Assembly (NCBI RefSeq): GCF_012113595.1
Contig: NZ_CP050831.1
Location: 4,712,001 to 4,776,000 of the forward strand
Reading direction: 5' to 3'
DNA length: 64,000 nt
From: Bacteroides faecium
Lineage (GTDB): Bacteria; Bacteroidota; Bacteroidia; Bacteroidales; Bacteroidaceae
Every line of letters begins with the position of its first letter. The first letter of the stretch is position 1. Positions 1 to 9,571 of the stretch are shown here, one piece after another. A program made the position numbers and the translations under genes. The notes under the pieces were generated by a model. That model did not search any database, was not told the DNA's origin, and worked only from the letters and a program-made list of their open reading frames with translations.

Positions 1-1
1 C

Positions 2-2116
2 CCTGTGCCGGTGGAACTCAATGCTTCCGCACATGCCAATGATGACTTCTCAAAATCGAAAGCAATTGCAGAACTTACTAATTGGAATATTTATTCTCCC
101 GCCTGGGCTCCGGTTTCTTTGGACGGACAATGGCTGAAACTGCAGGATAAAGATCCGTTTGATTATGCGAAAGTGGAACGTAAAATCCCAGCTTCTAAAG
201 AACTGAAAGTTTCGTTCGATTTGCAAGCCGGACAAAATGATAAAGGTACACTCCAGATAGAATTCCTGAATGAGAACGGAATTGCCTGTTCCCGTATGGA
301 GCTGACCAATGATGGTATTTTCCGTATGAAAGGTGGCTCCCGTTTCGCGAATATGATGAAATATGAAGCCGGAAAAAGCTATCACGTAGAAGCTGTTCTT
401 TCAACGACAGACCGTAATATCCAGGTATATGTAGATGGCAAGAGAGTAGGGTTGCGTATGTTTTATGCACCGGTAGCGAGTGTTGAAAGAATTGCTTTCC
501 GTACAGGCGTGCCACGTACATTCCCGACAGTGGATACTCCTGCCGACCAGACTTATGATTTGCCGAATGCTGGTGAACAAGAGCCTTTGGCTGAATATCG
601 CATAGCCAACGTGAAAACATCTTCTACGGATAAGGATGCGTCTTCCGCTTTTCTGAAATATGCGGATTTCAGCCATTACGTAGATTATTTCAATGGAATG
701 GAAGATGAGAATATCATCCAGGCAATTCCTAATGCTAAGGCTTCGGAATGGATGGAAGAGAATATTCCTTTGTTTGAATGTCCGCAACGCAATTTTGAGG
801 AAATGTATTATTACCGTTGGTGGTCATTGCGCAAACATATCAAGGAAACTCCCGTGGAATATGGCATGACAGAATTTCTGGTACAACGTTCCTACTCGGA
901 TAAATATAACCTGATTGCCTGCGCCATCGGACATCATATTTATGAAAGCCGTTGGTTGCGTGACCCGAAATATTTGGATCAGATTATCCATACCTGGTAT
1001 CGTGGTAATGACGGCGGACCTATGAAGAAAATGGATAAGTTCAGCTCATGGAATGCGGATGCGGTATTGGCACGATATATGGTAGATGGTGATAAAGACT
1101 TCATGTTGGATATGAAGAAAGATCTGGAAACCGAATACCAACGTTGGGAACGTACAAACCGTCTGAAAAACGGGTTATATTGGCAAGGTGACGTACAAGA
1201 CGGTATGGAAGAATCCATCAGCGGCGGGCGCAGAAAGAAGTATGCCCGTCCTACTATCAACAGTTATATGTATGGCAATGCGAAAGCACTTTCATTGATG
1301 GGAGTCCTTTCCGGTGATGAAGGAATGGCAATGCAATATGGTATGAAAGCAGATACCCTGAAAACTTTAGTCGATACCGAATTGTGGAATACACGCCATC
1401 AGTTCTTTGAAACGATGCGTACGGATTCTTCTGCTAATGTCCGTGAGGCTATCGGTTATATTCCGTGGTATTTCAATTTGCCGGATACAGCGAAGATGTA
1501 CGAAGTTGCCTGGAAAGAGATTATGGACGAGAAAGGCTTTTCTGCTCCTTACGGACTGACTACTGCCGAACGCCGCCATCCGGAGTTCCGTACACGTGGA
1601 GTGGGTAAATGTGAATGGGACGGAGCTATCTGGCCGTTCGCCTCTGCACAGACATTGACGGCAATGGCTAACTTTATGAATAATTATCCGCAAACAGTAT
1701 TGTCCGACAGCGTATATTTCCGTCAAATGGAATTGTATGTAGAATCACAATACCACCGTGGACGTCCGTATATCGGCGAATATCTGGATGAAGTGACAGG
1801 TTATTGGCTGAAAGGGGATCAAGAACGTAGCCGCTATTATAATCATTCTACTTTCAATGACTTGATGATTACAGGATTGATCGGATTACGTCCGCGCCTG
1901 GATAATACGATAGAGGTGAATCCGTTGATTCCGGCAGATAAATGGGATTGGTTCTGTTTGGACAATGTATTGTATCATGGGCATAATCTGACCATTCTTT
2001 GGGATAAGAATGGCGACCGCTATCATTGTGGAAAGGGATTACGCATTTTTGTCGATGGCAAAGAAGTAGGACATGCGGATACATTGACTAGAATTGTTTG
2101 TACAAATGTTCTTTAA
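2..2116 (+). CDS. GH142-like (alpha/alpha)6 glycosidase, C-terminal part (partial)
   Basis: The reading frame is open through the left window edge, so the N-terminus is missing. About 200 residues look like a LamG/jelly-roll domain (KVSFDLQAGQNDKG..., YVDGKRVG). A helical six-hairpin barrel follows at about 210-640 (WNADAVLARYMVDGD, CEWDGAIWPFAS), then a short beta-sandwich of the bacterial rhamnosidase C-terminal type. In B. thetaiotaomicron the neighbour of the GH78/GH28/esterase trio is BT1020, which as I recall joins a GH143 DHA-hydrolase to a GH142 beta-L-arabinofuranosidase that strips RG-II side chain D. This would be its GH142 half. The family call rests on fold, size and gene order, because I see no diagnostic GH142 motif. 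The stop codon lies 32 bp before the next gene's start. Confidence 0.62.
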   Translation, partial: PVPVELNASAHANDDFSKSKAIAELTNWNIYSPAWAPVSLDGQWLKLQDKDPFDYAKVERKIPASKELKVSFDLQAGQNDKGTLQIEFLNENGIACSRMELTNDGIFRMKGGSRFANMMKYEAGKSYHVEAVLSTTDRNIQVYVDGKRVGLRMFYAPVASVERIAFRTGVPRTFPTVDTPADQTYDLPNAGEQEPLAEYRIANVKTSSTDKDASSAFLKYADFSHYVDYFNGMEDENIIQAIPNAKASEWMEENIPLFECPQRNFEEMYYYRWWSLRKHIKETPVEYGMTEFLVQRSYSDKYNLIACAIGHHIYESRWLRDPKYLDQIIHTWYRGNDGGPMKKMDKFSSWNADAVLARYMVDGDKDFMLDMKKDLETEYQRWERTNRLKNGLYWQGDVQDGMEESISGGRRKKYARPTINSYMYGNAKALSLMGVLSGDEGMAMQYGMKADTLKTLVDTELWNTRHQFFETMRTDSSANVREAIGYIPWYFNLPDTAKMYEVAWKEIMDEKGFSAPYGLTTAERRHPEFRTRGVGKCEWDGAIWPFASAQTLTAMANFMNNYPQTVLSDSVYFRQMELYVESQYHRGRPYIGEYLDEVTGYWLKGDQERSRYYNHSTFNDLMITGLIGLRPRLDNTIEVNPLIPADKWDWFCLDNVLYHGHNLTILWDKNGDRYHCGKGLRIFVDGKEVGHADTLTRIVCTNVL

Positions 2117-2148
2117 TGATAATTTCGCAAATAAAGATATATGAAAAG

Positions 2149-5013
2149 ATGAATTCTAGAAATTATTTTCTTTTAATACTGCTTTGTCTACCTTGTATTG
2201 TACAGGCGAAGAATATAACAATCACCCGTCTTACCTGTGAAATGCAGGAAGGGTTGGTAGTGGTTGATGGTGCACCCCGTTTGGGATGGGTGATGGAGTC
2301 ACCGGAAAATGGGACACGACAATCTGCTTATGAGATTGATATTCGGGAAGCTTTCACAGGACGTCAAATTTGGAATAGCGGAAAAGTCAATTCTTCACAG
2401 AGCCAGTTGGTTTCAACGGAAGGAGCGAATATAAGTTCAGATAATTCGTTCAATTATATGTGGCGTGTCCGTGTTTGGGATGAAACGGATACTCCTTCCG
2501 AATGGAGTCGTGAAGCGAAGTTCCGTTCTGCCCCCTCAAGACTTTCCGATGGAAAATGGATTGGAGCTATTACCCGTCAAAATGCACACTTGCCGGAAGG
2601 ACGTAAATTCCACGGCAGCGAACTGAAAAAGCCGGAAGTGAAGGCAGCTTGGGAAGCGGTGGATACTTTGGCGAAGAAAAGTATTTATTTGCGAAGAACG
2701 TTTTTGCTGGACGATGCAGAGAAAACGAAGATTCACAAGTCTCGGAATGAGTCTCGGAATGAGTTCCGGAATCAGTCCGGCAATAAGTCCGGCAAGAAAA
2801 TAGCCGAAGCGACTGCATACGTCTGCGGTTTGGGATTCTATGAATTTTCTCTGAATGGAAAGAAAATCGGTAATAGTGAATTCGCTCCACTTTGGAGTGA
2901 TTATGATAAAAGTGTTTATTATAACACATATGATGTAACGGAACAATTGCGGTATGGTGAGAATGCCGTTGGAATCTTATTGGGGAATGGATTCTACAAT
3001 GTGCAGGGGGGACGTTATCGCAAATTGCAGATAAGCTTCGGCCCCCCCACACTTTTATTTGAACTGGTAATCAATTATGAGGATGGAACACGTACAATCG
3101 TCCGTTCTGATAATGAATGGAAATATGATTTGAGTCCGGTAACGTTCAACTGTATTTATGGTGGAGAAGATTATGATGCCCGCCGCGAACAGAAAGGATG
3201 GAATCAGGCAGGTTTCGACGATAGCCATTGGCGTCCGGTGGTAATGCAGAAAGCCCCCAAAGGAGTACTCCGTCCACAGATGGCGCCACCTGTGAAGATA
3301 ATGGAACGATATGATATCCAAAAGGTGACCAAACTGAATGCTGACCAAGTGGCGGCTGCTTCCAAATCTACCAAACGGACAGTAGACCCTTCCGCTTTCG
3401 TACTGGATATGGGACAGAATTTAGCAGGTTTCCCCGAAATAACAGTACGTGGAAAACGCGGACAGAAAATAACTCTACTGGTAGCCGAAGCATTGACCGA
3501 TGAAGGCGCTTGTAACCAGCGTCAAACGGGACGTCAGCATTATTATGAATATACATTGAAAGGTGATGGCGATGAAACCTGGCATCCTCGTTTCTCCTAT
3601 TATGGTTTCAGATATATCCAAGTGGAAGGTGCTGTATTGAAAGGACAGAAGAATCCGCAGAAGTTGCCTGTACTGAAGAATATCCAATCCTGTTTTGTCT
3701 ATAATTCGGCAAAGAAGGTATCTACATTCGAATCATCCAACGGTATCTTTAATGCCGCCCATCGTTTGATAGAGAAAGCAGTCCGCAGCAATATGCAATC
3801 AGTATTTACAGACTGTCCGCACCGTGAAAAGCTAGGATGGCTCGAACAGGTACATCTGAACGGGCCGGGACTATTGTACAATTATGATTTGACAGCCTAC
3901 GCTCCACAGATTATGCAGAATATGGCGGACGCGCAACACTCCAATGGAGCAATGCCGACGACAGCCCCGGAATACGTGGTTTTTGAAGGCCCGGGAATGG
4001 ATGCTTTTGCGGAATCTCCCGAGTGGGGCGGTTCTTTGGTCATTTTCCCGTTTATGTATTATGAAACGTATGGGGATGATTCGTTGATAAGGAAGTATTA
4101 TTCAAATATGCGTCGTTATGTTGACTATCTGAAGACACGCGCGGATAACGGTATCCTTTCTTTCGGATTGGGAGATTGGTATGATTATGGGGATTTCCGT
4201 GGAGGATTTTCACGGAATACACCTGTGCCACTGGTAGCTACCGCACATTATTATATGACTGTCATGTATTTGATAGAAGCTGCAAAAATGGTGGGCAATG
4301 ATTTTGATATTCGTTATTACAGTTCTTTGGCAGATGATATCCGAATTGCATTTGACAAGCGTTTCCTGAACAATGATACGGCACAGTATGGTACAGGAAG
4401 CCAGTGCAGCAATGCACTTCCCTTGTTTCTTCATATGACGCAGGATAAGAAAGTGTTTATGAATCTGCTTAAAGATGTGGAAGCACACGGCAACCGGCTG
4501 ACTACCGGAGATGTAGGTAATCGTTATCTGATTCAGACATTAGCCCGTAACGGTCAGCATGAATTGATATATAAAATGTTCAACCACGAAGAAGCGCCCG
4601 GCTATGGTTTCCAACTGAAATTTGGCGCAACAACTCTGACTGAGCAATGGGACCCGCGTCAAGGCTCTTCCTGGAATCACTTTATGATGGGACAGATTGA
4701 CGAATGGTTCTTCAATTCATTGGTCGGCATCCGTCCTTACACCGCATCTGAATTCGGAAATCAGCAAAACGATTCAAAACAAGGCTATCGGAAATTTGTC
4801 ATTGCTCCGGAACCTGTGGGAGATTTGAAGTTTGTCAAGTCATCATATGAAACTTTATATGGCACTATCGTTGTGAATTGGACTCGTCAGAACGGAACTT
4901 TCACCTTGAATGTATCTGTTCCGGTGAATACTACTGCTGTTGTTTATCTTCCGGGAGAGAAAGAACCGAAAGAGGTACAAAGTGGTACATATAAATTTGT
5001 ATATGCAGAATAA
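2149..5013 (+). CDS. GH78 alpha-L-rhamnosidase
   Basis: This secreted inverting alpha-L-rhamnosidase probably acts in the periplasm on pectic side chains. I chose the ATG at 2149 because it gives a clean signal peptide (MNSRNYFLLILLCLPCIVQA); an upstream TTG at 2098 would overlap the preceding gene. N-terminal beta-domains are followed by the catalytic (alpha/alpha)6 barrel. Visible catalytic motifs are TDCPHREKLGW (Asp555, Glu560) and TEQW (Glu832). BT1019 of the B. thetaiotaomicron RG-II locus is the likely counterpart by gene order. One oddity is a low-complexity insert near residues 198-216 (RNESRNEFRNQSGNKSGKK), encoded by a degenerate 12-bp tandem repeat. It separates two N-terminal beta-domains and is probably a surface linker. 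Confidence 0.9.
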   Translation: MNSRNYFLLILLCLPCIVQAKNITITRLTCEMQEGLVVVDGAPRLGWVMESPENGTRQSAYEIDIREAFTGRQIWNSGKVNSSQSQLVSTEGANISSDNSFNYMWRVRVWDETDTPSEWSREAKFRSAPSRLSDGKWIGAITRQNAHLPEGRKFHGSELKKPEVKAAWEAVDTLAKKSIYLRRTFLLDDAEKTKIHKSRNESRNEFRNQSGNKSGKKIAEATAYVCGLGFYEFSLNGKKIGNSEFAPLWSDYDKSVYYNTYDVTEQLRYGENAVGILLGNGFYNVQGGRYRKLQISFGPPTLLFELVINYEDGTRTIVRSDNEWKYDLSPVTFNCIYGGEDYDARREQKGWNQAGFDDSHWRPVVMQKAPKGVLRPQMAPPVKIMERYDIQKVTKLNADQVAAASKSTKRTVDPSAFVLDMGQNLAGFPEITVRGKRGQKITLLVAEALTDEGACNQRQTGRQHYYEYTLKGDGDETWHPRFSYYGFRYIQVEGAVLKGQKNPQKLPVLKNIQSCFVYNSAKKVSTFESSNGIFNAAHRLIEKAVRSNMQSVFTDCPHREKLGWLEQVHLNGPGLLYNYDLTAYAPQIMQNMADAQHSNGAMPTTAPEYVVFEGPGMDAFAESPEWGGSLVIFPFMYYETYGDDSLIRKYYSNMRRYVDYLKTRADNGILSFGLGDWYDYGDFRGGFSRNTPVPLVATAHYYMTVMYLIEAAKMVGNDFDIRYYSSLADDIRIAFDKRFLNNDTAQYGTGSQCSNALPLFLHMTQDKKVFMNLLKDVEAHGNRLTTGDVGNRYLIQTLARNGQHELIYKMFNHEEAPGYGFQLKFGATTLTEQWDPRQGSSWNHFMMGQIDEWFFNSLVGIRPYTASEFGNQQNDSKQGYRKFVIAPEPVGDLKFVKSSYETLYGTIVVNWTRQNGTFTLNVSVPVNTTAVVYLPGEKEPKEVQSGTYKFVYAE
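2740..2796 (+). repeat. Degenerate 12-bp tandem repeat inside GH78 gene
   Basis: About 4.7 in-frame units run tctcggaatgag, tctcggaatgag, ttccggaatcag, tccggcaataag, tccggcaag. The first two are identical. They encode the SRNE/SRNE/FRNQ/SGNK/SGK linker. Because the unit is a multiple of three, gain or loss of copies would change linker length without breaking the protein. Confidence 0.85.
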
Positions 5014-5105
5014 GGAAATCTTTGCATATATTTGTAGCATAAAAAAACAATGTGTTGCTTCTGTAAAACATGCAACATGATTGAAAAAAAACATGTAGCA
5101 TGCTT

Positions 5106-5196
5106 AAAAAAATCATGCTGCATCTTTGAAAAAATCATTGCAATGATTTTAAAAATCATTGGGAAGAAAAAATAAATCTATTAGCATGATTTTTTT
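5106..5196. repeat. AT-rich intergenic palindromes between GH78 and GH28
   Basis: The 220-bp gap holds a perfect 20-bp palindrome at 5131-5150 (aaaatcattgcaatgatttt). It also holds a perfect 14-bp inverted repeat, 5106-5119 (aaaaaaatcatgct) with 5183-5196. CATG-containing words recur just before it (5069-5103). It could form a large cruciform or RNA hairpin acting as a processing site or attenuator between two genes of one operon. No coding potential is visible. Confidence 0.7.
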
Positions 5197-5233
5197 GAAG
5201 GCAACGGAGAATTTATACTTAATAATATAGACT

Positions 5234-6571
5234 ATGAATTTACGAATAACTCTTATTTCTTTTCTTTGCTTCTGTGCAGCAACAGTCCTTCGTGCCGAAC
5301 GGGTAGACATGTTGAAAGCCGGTGCAAAAGCAAATGGAAAGACCCTTAATACAAAGTTAATCAATTCCACAATCGACCGCCTCAATCGTGGTGGCGGTGG
5401 CACGCTGTTCTTCCCTGCCGGAACTTATCTGACAGGAAGTATCCACATGAAAAGTAATATCACACTGGAACTGGAAGCCGGAGCAACTCTACTCTTTTCC
5501 GACAATTTTGATGATTATCTTCCCTTTGTGGAAGTCCGTCACGAAGGAGTGATGATGAAAAGTTTCCAACCTTTGATTTATGCGGTAGATGCCGAGAATA
5601 TAACCATCAAAGGAGAGGGTACATTGGACGGGCAAGGCAAGAAATGGTGGATGGAGTTTTTCCGTGTCATGATTGACTTGAAAGATAACGGTATGCGTGA
5701 TATAAACAAATACCAACCCATGTGGGATGCCCAAAACGATACAACTGCTATTTATGCCGAAACGAATAAAGATTATGTGAATACCTTGCAGCGTCGTTTT
5801 TTCCGTCCGCCCTTTATACAGCCGGTTCGCTGTAAGAGAGTGAAGATTGAAGGAGTGAAAATAGTCAATTCCCCTTTCTGGACGGTGAATCCCGAATTTT
5901 GCGAAAACGTGACTATAAAAGGTATTACCATCAATAATGTTCCTTCTCCCAACACGGACGGCATTAATCCCGAATCATGCCGGAATGTACATATCAGCGA
6001 TTGTCATATTTCCGTCGGTGATGATTGCATTACAATCAAATCGGGAAGAGATGCACAAGCCCGCCGTTTGGGAGTACCTTGTGAGAATATTACGATAACG
6101 AACTGTACGATGCTTTCCGGACACGGTGGCGTTGTGATAGGCAGCGAGATGAGCGGAAGTGTACGCAAAGTTACTATTTCCAACTGTGTGTTTGACGGAA
6201 CAGACCGCGGGATACGTATCAAGTCGACCCGTGGAAGAGGCGGAGTCGTTGAAGATATCCGTGTCAGCAATATTGTGATGAGTAATATCAAGCAGGAAGC
6301 TGTTGTATTGAATTTGAAATACAGCAAAATGCCGGCAGAACCAAAGAGCGAACGTACCCCTATATTCCGCAACGTACATATCAGTGGAATGACTGTGACA
6401 GATGTGAAGACACCTATCAAAATCGTAGGACTGGAAGAAGCTCCTATCTCTGATATCGTATTGCGTGACATTCATATTCAGGGCGGAAAGCAGAAATGTA
6501 TCTTTGAGAATTGCGAACGTATCACGATGGATAATGTAATCGTCAATGGTGAAGAAATCAAACTAGATTAA
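5234..6571 (+). CDS. GH28 polygalacturonase-type pectinase
   Basis: This secreted right-handed beta-helix glycosidase has the full GH28 signature: NTDG at 240-243, the catalytic pair DDC at 263-264, GHGG with His297, and RIK at 328-330. A signal peptide is present (MNLRITLISFLCFCAATVLRA). The length, 445 aa, is normal for exo- or rhamnogalacturonan-active Bacteroides GH28 proteins. It lies downstream of GH78 and 23 bp before the esterase gene, so the two are probably co-transcribed. By position it matches BT1018 of the RG-II locus, which would make the substrate galacturonan backbone exposed as RG-II side chains are removed. GH28 covers several linkages, so the exact bond is not settled. Confidence 0.9.
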   Translation: MNLRITLISFLCFCAATVLRAERVDMLKAGAKANGKTLNTKLINSTIDRLNRGGGGTLFFPAGTYLTGSIHMKSNITLELEAGATLLFSDNFDDYLPFVEVRHEGVMMKSFQPLIYAVDAENITIKGEGTLDGQGKKWWMEFFRVMIDLKDNGMRDINKYQPMWDAQNDTTAIYAETNKDYVNTLQRRFFRPPFIQPVRCKRVKIEGVKIVNSPFWTVNPEFCENVTIKGITINNVPSPNTDGINPESCRNVHISDCHISVGDDCITIKSGRDAQARRLGVPCENITITNCTMLSGHGGVVIGSEMSGSVRKVTISNCVFDGTDRGIRIKSTRGRGGVVEDIRVSNIVMSNIKQEAVVLNLKYSKMPAEPKSERTPIFRNVHISGMTVTDVKTPIKIVGLEEAPISDIVLRDIHIQGGKQKCIFENCERITMDNVIVNGEEIKLD

Positions 6572-6594
6572 GACAGAATCAAATCAATTAGAAT

Positions 6595-8562
6595 ATGAAA
6601 CGAATCCTTTTCACGATGCTTCTTGCCGCGTCTCTTTCGGCAGAAGCGCAAACACAAACATATGAGACGGAATTTGCCCGTCCTTTGAATGAAGTGCTGA
6701 CGGATATTCAAAACCGTTTTGGAATCCGCTTGAAGTATGATATTGATACGGTAGGCAAAGTATTGCCTTATGCTGATTTCCGTATCCGCCCTTACTCGGT
6801 GGAAGAGTCGCTGACAAATGTATTGGCTCCTTTTGATTATAAGTTTGTCAAACAGAAAGGGAATATGTATAAGCTGAAAGCCTATGAGTATCCACGTCGG
6901 ACAGATGCGGACGGAGAAAAGATGCTGGCTTATCTCAATACGCTATATGCGGACAAACAAGCTTTCCAGCTTCGTGCCGATTCTCTAAAAAAGGAAGTCC
7001 GCCAACGTTTGGGAATTGATGCTTTACTGGCTCAATGTGTGCAATCAAAGCCTATCCTTTCAAAGATACGTAAGTTTGACGGTTATACCGTACAGAATTT
7101 TGCACTTGAAACACTTCCCGGATTATATGTCTGCGGTTCTATATATACTCCCCAATCAAAAGGGAAACATGCACTGATTATCTGTCCGAACGGACATTTC
7201 GGTGGTGGTCGTTATCGTGAAGATCAGCAGCAGCGTATGGGGACACTTGCCCGCATGGGAGCTATTTGTGTAGATTATGATTTGTTCGGATGGGGTGAAT
7301 CTATTCTGCAAGTGGGAAGTGCGGCACATCGCAGCAGTGCGGCTCATACTATCCAGGCAATGAATGGTTTGCTGATTCTTGACTATATGCTTGCTTCCCA
7401 CAAAAATATTGATACCAGCCGCATCGGAGCGAATGGCGGTTCGGGTGGCGGCACGCATACAGTTTTATTAAGCGTATTGGACGACCGTTTTACTGCCTCT
7501 GCCCCGGTGGTAAGTCTGGCTTCCCATTTCGACGGCGGATGTCCTTGTGAAAGCGGAATGCCTATCCAACTTTCGGCAGGTGGAACTTGCAATGCGGAGT
7601 TGGCGGCTGCTTTTGCTCCCCGTCCGCAATTGATTGTTTCGGATGGTGGAGACTGGACAGCAAGTGTTCCTGCTTTGGAATTTCCCTATTTGCAGCGAAT
7701 ATACGGGTTCTATAATGCAAAAGATAAAGTAACCAATGTACATCTTCCGAAAGAAAAGCATGACTTCGGCCCTAATAAGCGGAATGCAGTCTATGACTTT
7801 TTTGCGGACGTATTCAATTTGAATAAGAAGATGTTGGATGAAAGTAAAGTTACCATTGAACCGGAATCTGCCATGTATAGCTTCGGAGAAAACGGTGAAT
7901 TACTTCCTGAAGGTGCCATTCGCTCATTTGACAAGGTAGCGGCTTACTTTGATAAAAAAGCGTTTGCCAAACTAAAATCGGATGCTTCTCTTGAGAAAAA
8001 GGCGATGGACTGGGTAGCTTCGTTAAATCTGGAAGATGATAAGAAAGCCGGATTTGCCGTGACAACTATTTATAATCATCTGCGTCAAGTACGCGATTGG
8101 CATAATGACCATCCTTATACAACAATTCCTGCAGGTATCAATCCACTAACAGGTAAGCCATTAAGCAAGCTCGACCGTGAAATGATTGCCGATTCCGCCA
8201 TGCCGAAAGAAGTACACGAAAGACTGATGAAAGGTTTGCGCAGAGTGCTGACAGAAGAAAAGATAGAGCAGATACTTGATAAATATACAGTTGGCAAGGT
8301 GGCATTTACCTTGAAAGGCTATCAGGCTATTGTCCCCAATATGACAGAAGAAGAAACTGCGTTTGTCCTGGAGCAATTGAAACTGGCGCGTGAACAGGCT
8401 ATTGACTATAAGAATATGAAGCAGATTTCTGCTATCTTTGAAATCTATAAAACCAAATGTGAACAGTATTTCAATGAACATGGCCGCAATTGGCGCCAGA
8501 TGTTCAAAGATTATGTGAATAAGAGAAACGCGGAAAAGAAGGCTCAGGGAAAGAAGAAATAA
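6595..8562 (+). CDS. STN-domain / alpha-beta hydrolase esterase / DUF3826 fusion
   Basis: Three parts follow the signal peptide (MKRILFTMLLAASLSAEAQ). Residues about 22-95 resemble a secretin/TonB N-terminal (STN) domain. Residues about 115-400 form an alpha/beta hydrolase with nucleophile motif GGSGGG (Ser283) and a late His in EKHDFG (about 390). Residues about 440-640 resemble DUF3826 (DRTDSAMPKE-type helical region, YNHLRQVRDWHN, VPNMTEEE). By gene order this is the counterpart of BT1017, which I recall as the pectin methyl-esterase of RG-II degradation (CE19). De-esterification would expose the uronic acids to neighbouring hydrolases. The STN and DUF3826 calls are by eye. An STN domain without a TonB-dependent barrel is unusual. 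Confidence 0.75.
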   Translation: MKRILFTMLLAASLSAEAQTQTYETEFARPLNEVLTDIQNRFGIRLKYDIDTVGKVLPYADFRIRPYSVEESLTNVLAPFDYKFVKQKGNMYKLKAYEYPRRTDADGEKMLAYLNTLYADKQAFQLRADSLKKEVRQRLGIDALLAQCVQSKPILSKIRKFDGYTVQNFALETLPGLYVCGSIYTPQSKGKHALIICPNGHFGGGRYREDQQQRMGTLARMGAICVDYDLFGWGESILQVGSAAHRSSAAHTIQAMNGLLILDYMLASHKNIDTSRIGANGGSGGGTHTVLLSVLDDRFTASAPVVSLASHFDGGCPCESGMPIQLSAGGTCNAELAAAFAPRPQLIVSDGGDWTASVPALEFPYLQRIYGFYNAKDKVTNVHLPKEKHDFGPNKRNAVYDFFADVFNLNKKMLDESKVTIEPESAMYSFGENGELLPEGAIRSFDKVAAYFDKKAFAKLKSDASLEKKAMDWVASLNLEDDKKAGFAVTTIYNHLRQVRDWHNDHPYTTIPAGINPLTGKPLSKLDREMIADSAMPKEVHERLMKGLRRVLTEEKIEQILDKYTVGKVAFTLKGYQAIVPNMTEEETAFVLEQLKLAREQAIDYKNMKQISAIFEIYKTKCEQYFNEHGRNWRQMFKDYVNKRNAEKKAQGKKK

Positions 8563-8620
8563 AATGAGGGTAAGCCCTTAGCCGTCATATATATCGGAGT
8601 ATAATCCAAGAATATAATAG

Positions 8621-8651
8621 AGCTATGCTTTGCGACTGACAAAGCATAGCT
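8621..8651 (+). terminator. Hairpin after esterase gene, plus related palindrome
   Basis: A 12-bp perfect stem (agctatgctttg / caaagcatagct) with a 7-nt loop lies 58 bp after the esterase stop. A third copy of the same word follows at 8662-8676 as a self-complementary palindrome (taaagctatgcttta). No strong T-tract follows, so termination is inferred from position. The rest of this 217-bp gap is AT-rich with no gene seen. Confidence 0.6.
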
Positions 8652-8779
8652 TTATCGTATCTAAAGCTATGCTTTAGCCCTCAAAAAACGCTGCTATAAT
8701 TTATTTCTTCGCGATTACTAAGCATCTTTTTCCACAAAAATGTGTTATCTTGTAAACGACTAACAGAATAGTATATTAT

Positions 8780-9571
8780 ATGAGTAAGCAAAAAGTAGCA
8801 TTGGTGCTTTCTATGGGTGGAGCACGTGGAATAGCACATATTGGAGTAATTGAAGAATTACTGCGGTATGATTTTGAGATAACTTCTATTTCCGGAAGCT
8901 CGATGGGAGCAATGGTAGGAGCGATGTACGCTTCGGGAAAAATGGAAGAGTGTAAAGAGTGGCTATACCATTGGGATAAACGTAAGATGTGGGAATTGGC
9001 AGACCTCACATTGAGCAGGGACGGACTTGTGAAAGGCGACCGCTTTATCAAGGAATTAAAGCAGATTATTCCCGATATGAATATTGAGGATTTGCCGATT
9101 CCCTATGTGGCGATGGCTACGGACATTGTCCGTGACCAGGAAGTACGATTCGACCGGGGAAGTCTGCATGAAGCGATTCGTGCTTCTATATCCATACCCA
9201 TGGTTTTCCGTCCTTTACGAAAAGACGGTATGGTTTTAATTGATGGTGGCATTTTGAATCCTCTCCCGCTAAGCCATGTGCAGCGCACGGAAGGGGATAT
9301 TCTGATAGCGGTTGATGTGAATGCTCCGGTCGATTGTGGCAAGAAAAAGAAGATGAGTCCATACAATCTGTTGACGGAATCTTCGAGGATGATGATGCAG
9401 CAAATCACCCGTTACCAGGTAGACCGTTGTCAGCCCGACCTGTTAATTCAAATGTCCGGCAATGCTTATGATATGATGGAATTCCATCATGCAGCCGCTA
9501 TTGTGGAAACTGGAGTCAAAGTCGCCCGACAGGCATTACAGGACTTTACTCAACATAAATCATCTTTTTAG
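8780..9571 (+). CDS. Patatin-like phospholipase family protein
   Basis: This is a cytosolic-type lipid acyl hydrolase of the bacterial patatin family (RssA/YchK-like size, 263 aa). The oxyanion loop GGARG (13-17), nucleophile motif GSSMG (Ser41) and catalytic Asp in IDGG (Asp155) are all present, so the Ser-Asp dyad is intact. No signal peptide is visible. The substrate cannot be read from the sequence; family members cleave phospholipid or lysophospholipid acyl chains. It sits between the pectin enzymes and an SDR gene. Its 3' end overlaps the convergent SDR gene by 26 bp. A link to RG-II use is not evident. Confidence 0.88.
   Translation: MSKQKVALVLSMGGARGIAHIGVIEELLRYDFEITSISGSSMGAMVGAMYASGKMEECKEWLYHWDKRKMWELADLTLSRDGLVKGDRFIKELKQIIPDMNIEDLPIPYVAMATDIVRDQEVRFDRGSLHEAIRASISIPMVFRPLRKDGMVLIDGGILNPLPLSHVQRTEGDILIAVDVNAPVDCGKKKKMSPYNLLTESSRMMMQQITRYQVDRCQPDLLIQMSGNAYDMMEFHHAAAIVETGVKVARQALQDFTQHKSSF

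Noticed and set aside
2536..3052. Long open frames on the minus strand inside GH78
   Set aside because: They run opposite to a clear enzyme gene, have no start context or recognisable motifs, and follow from its codon use.
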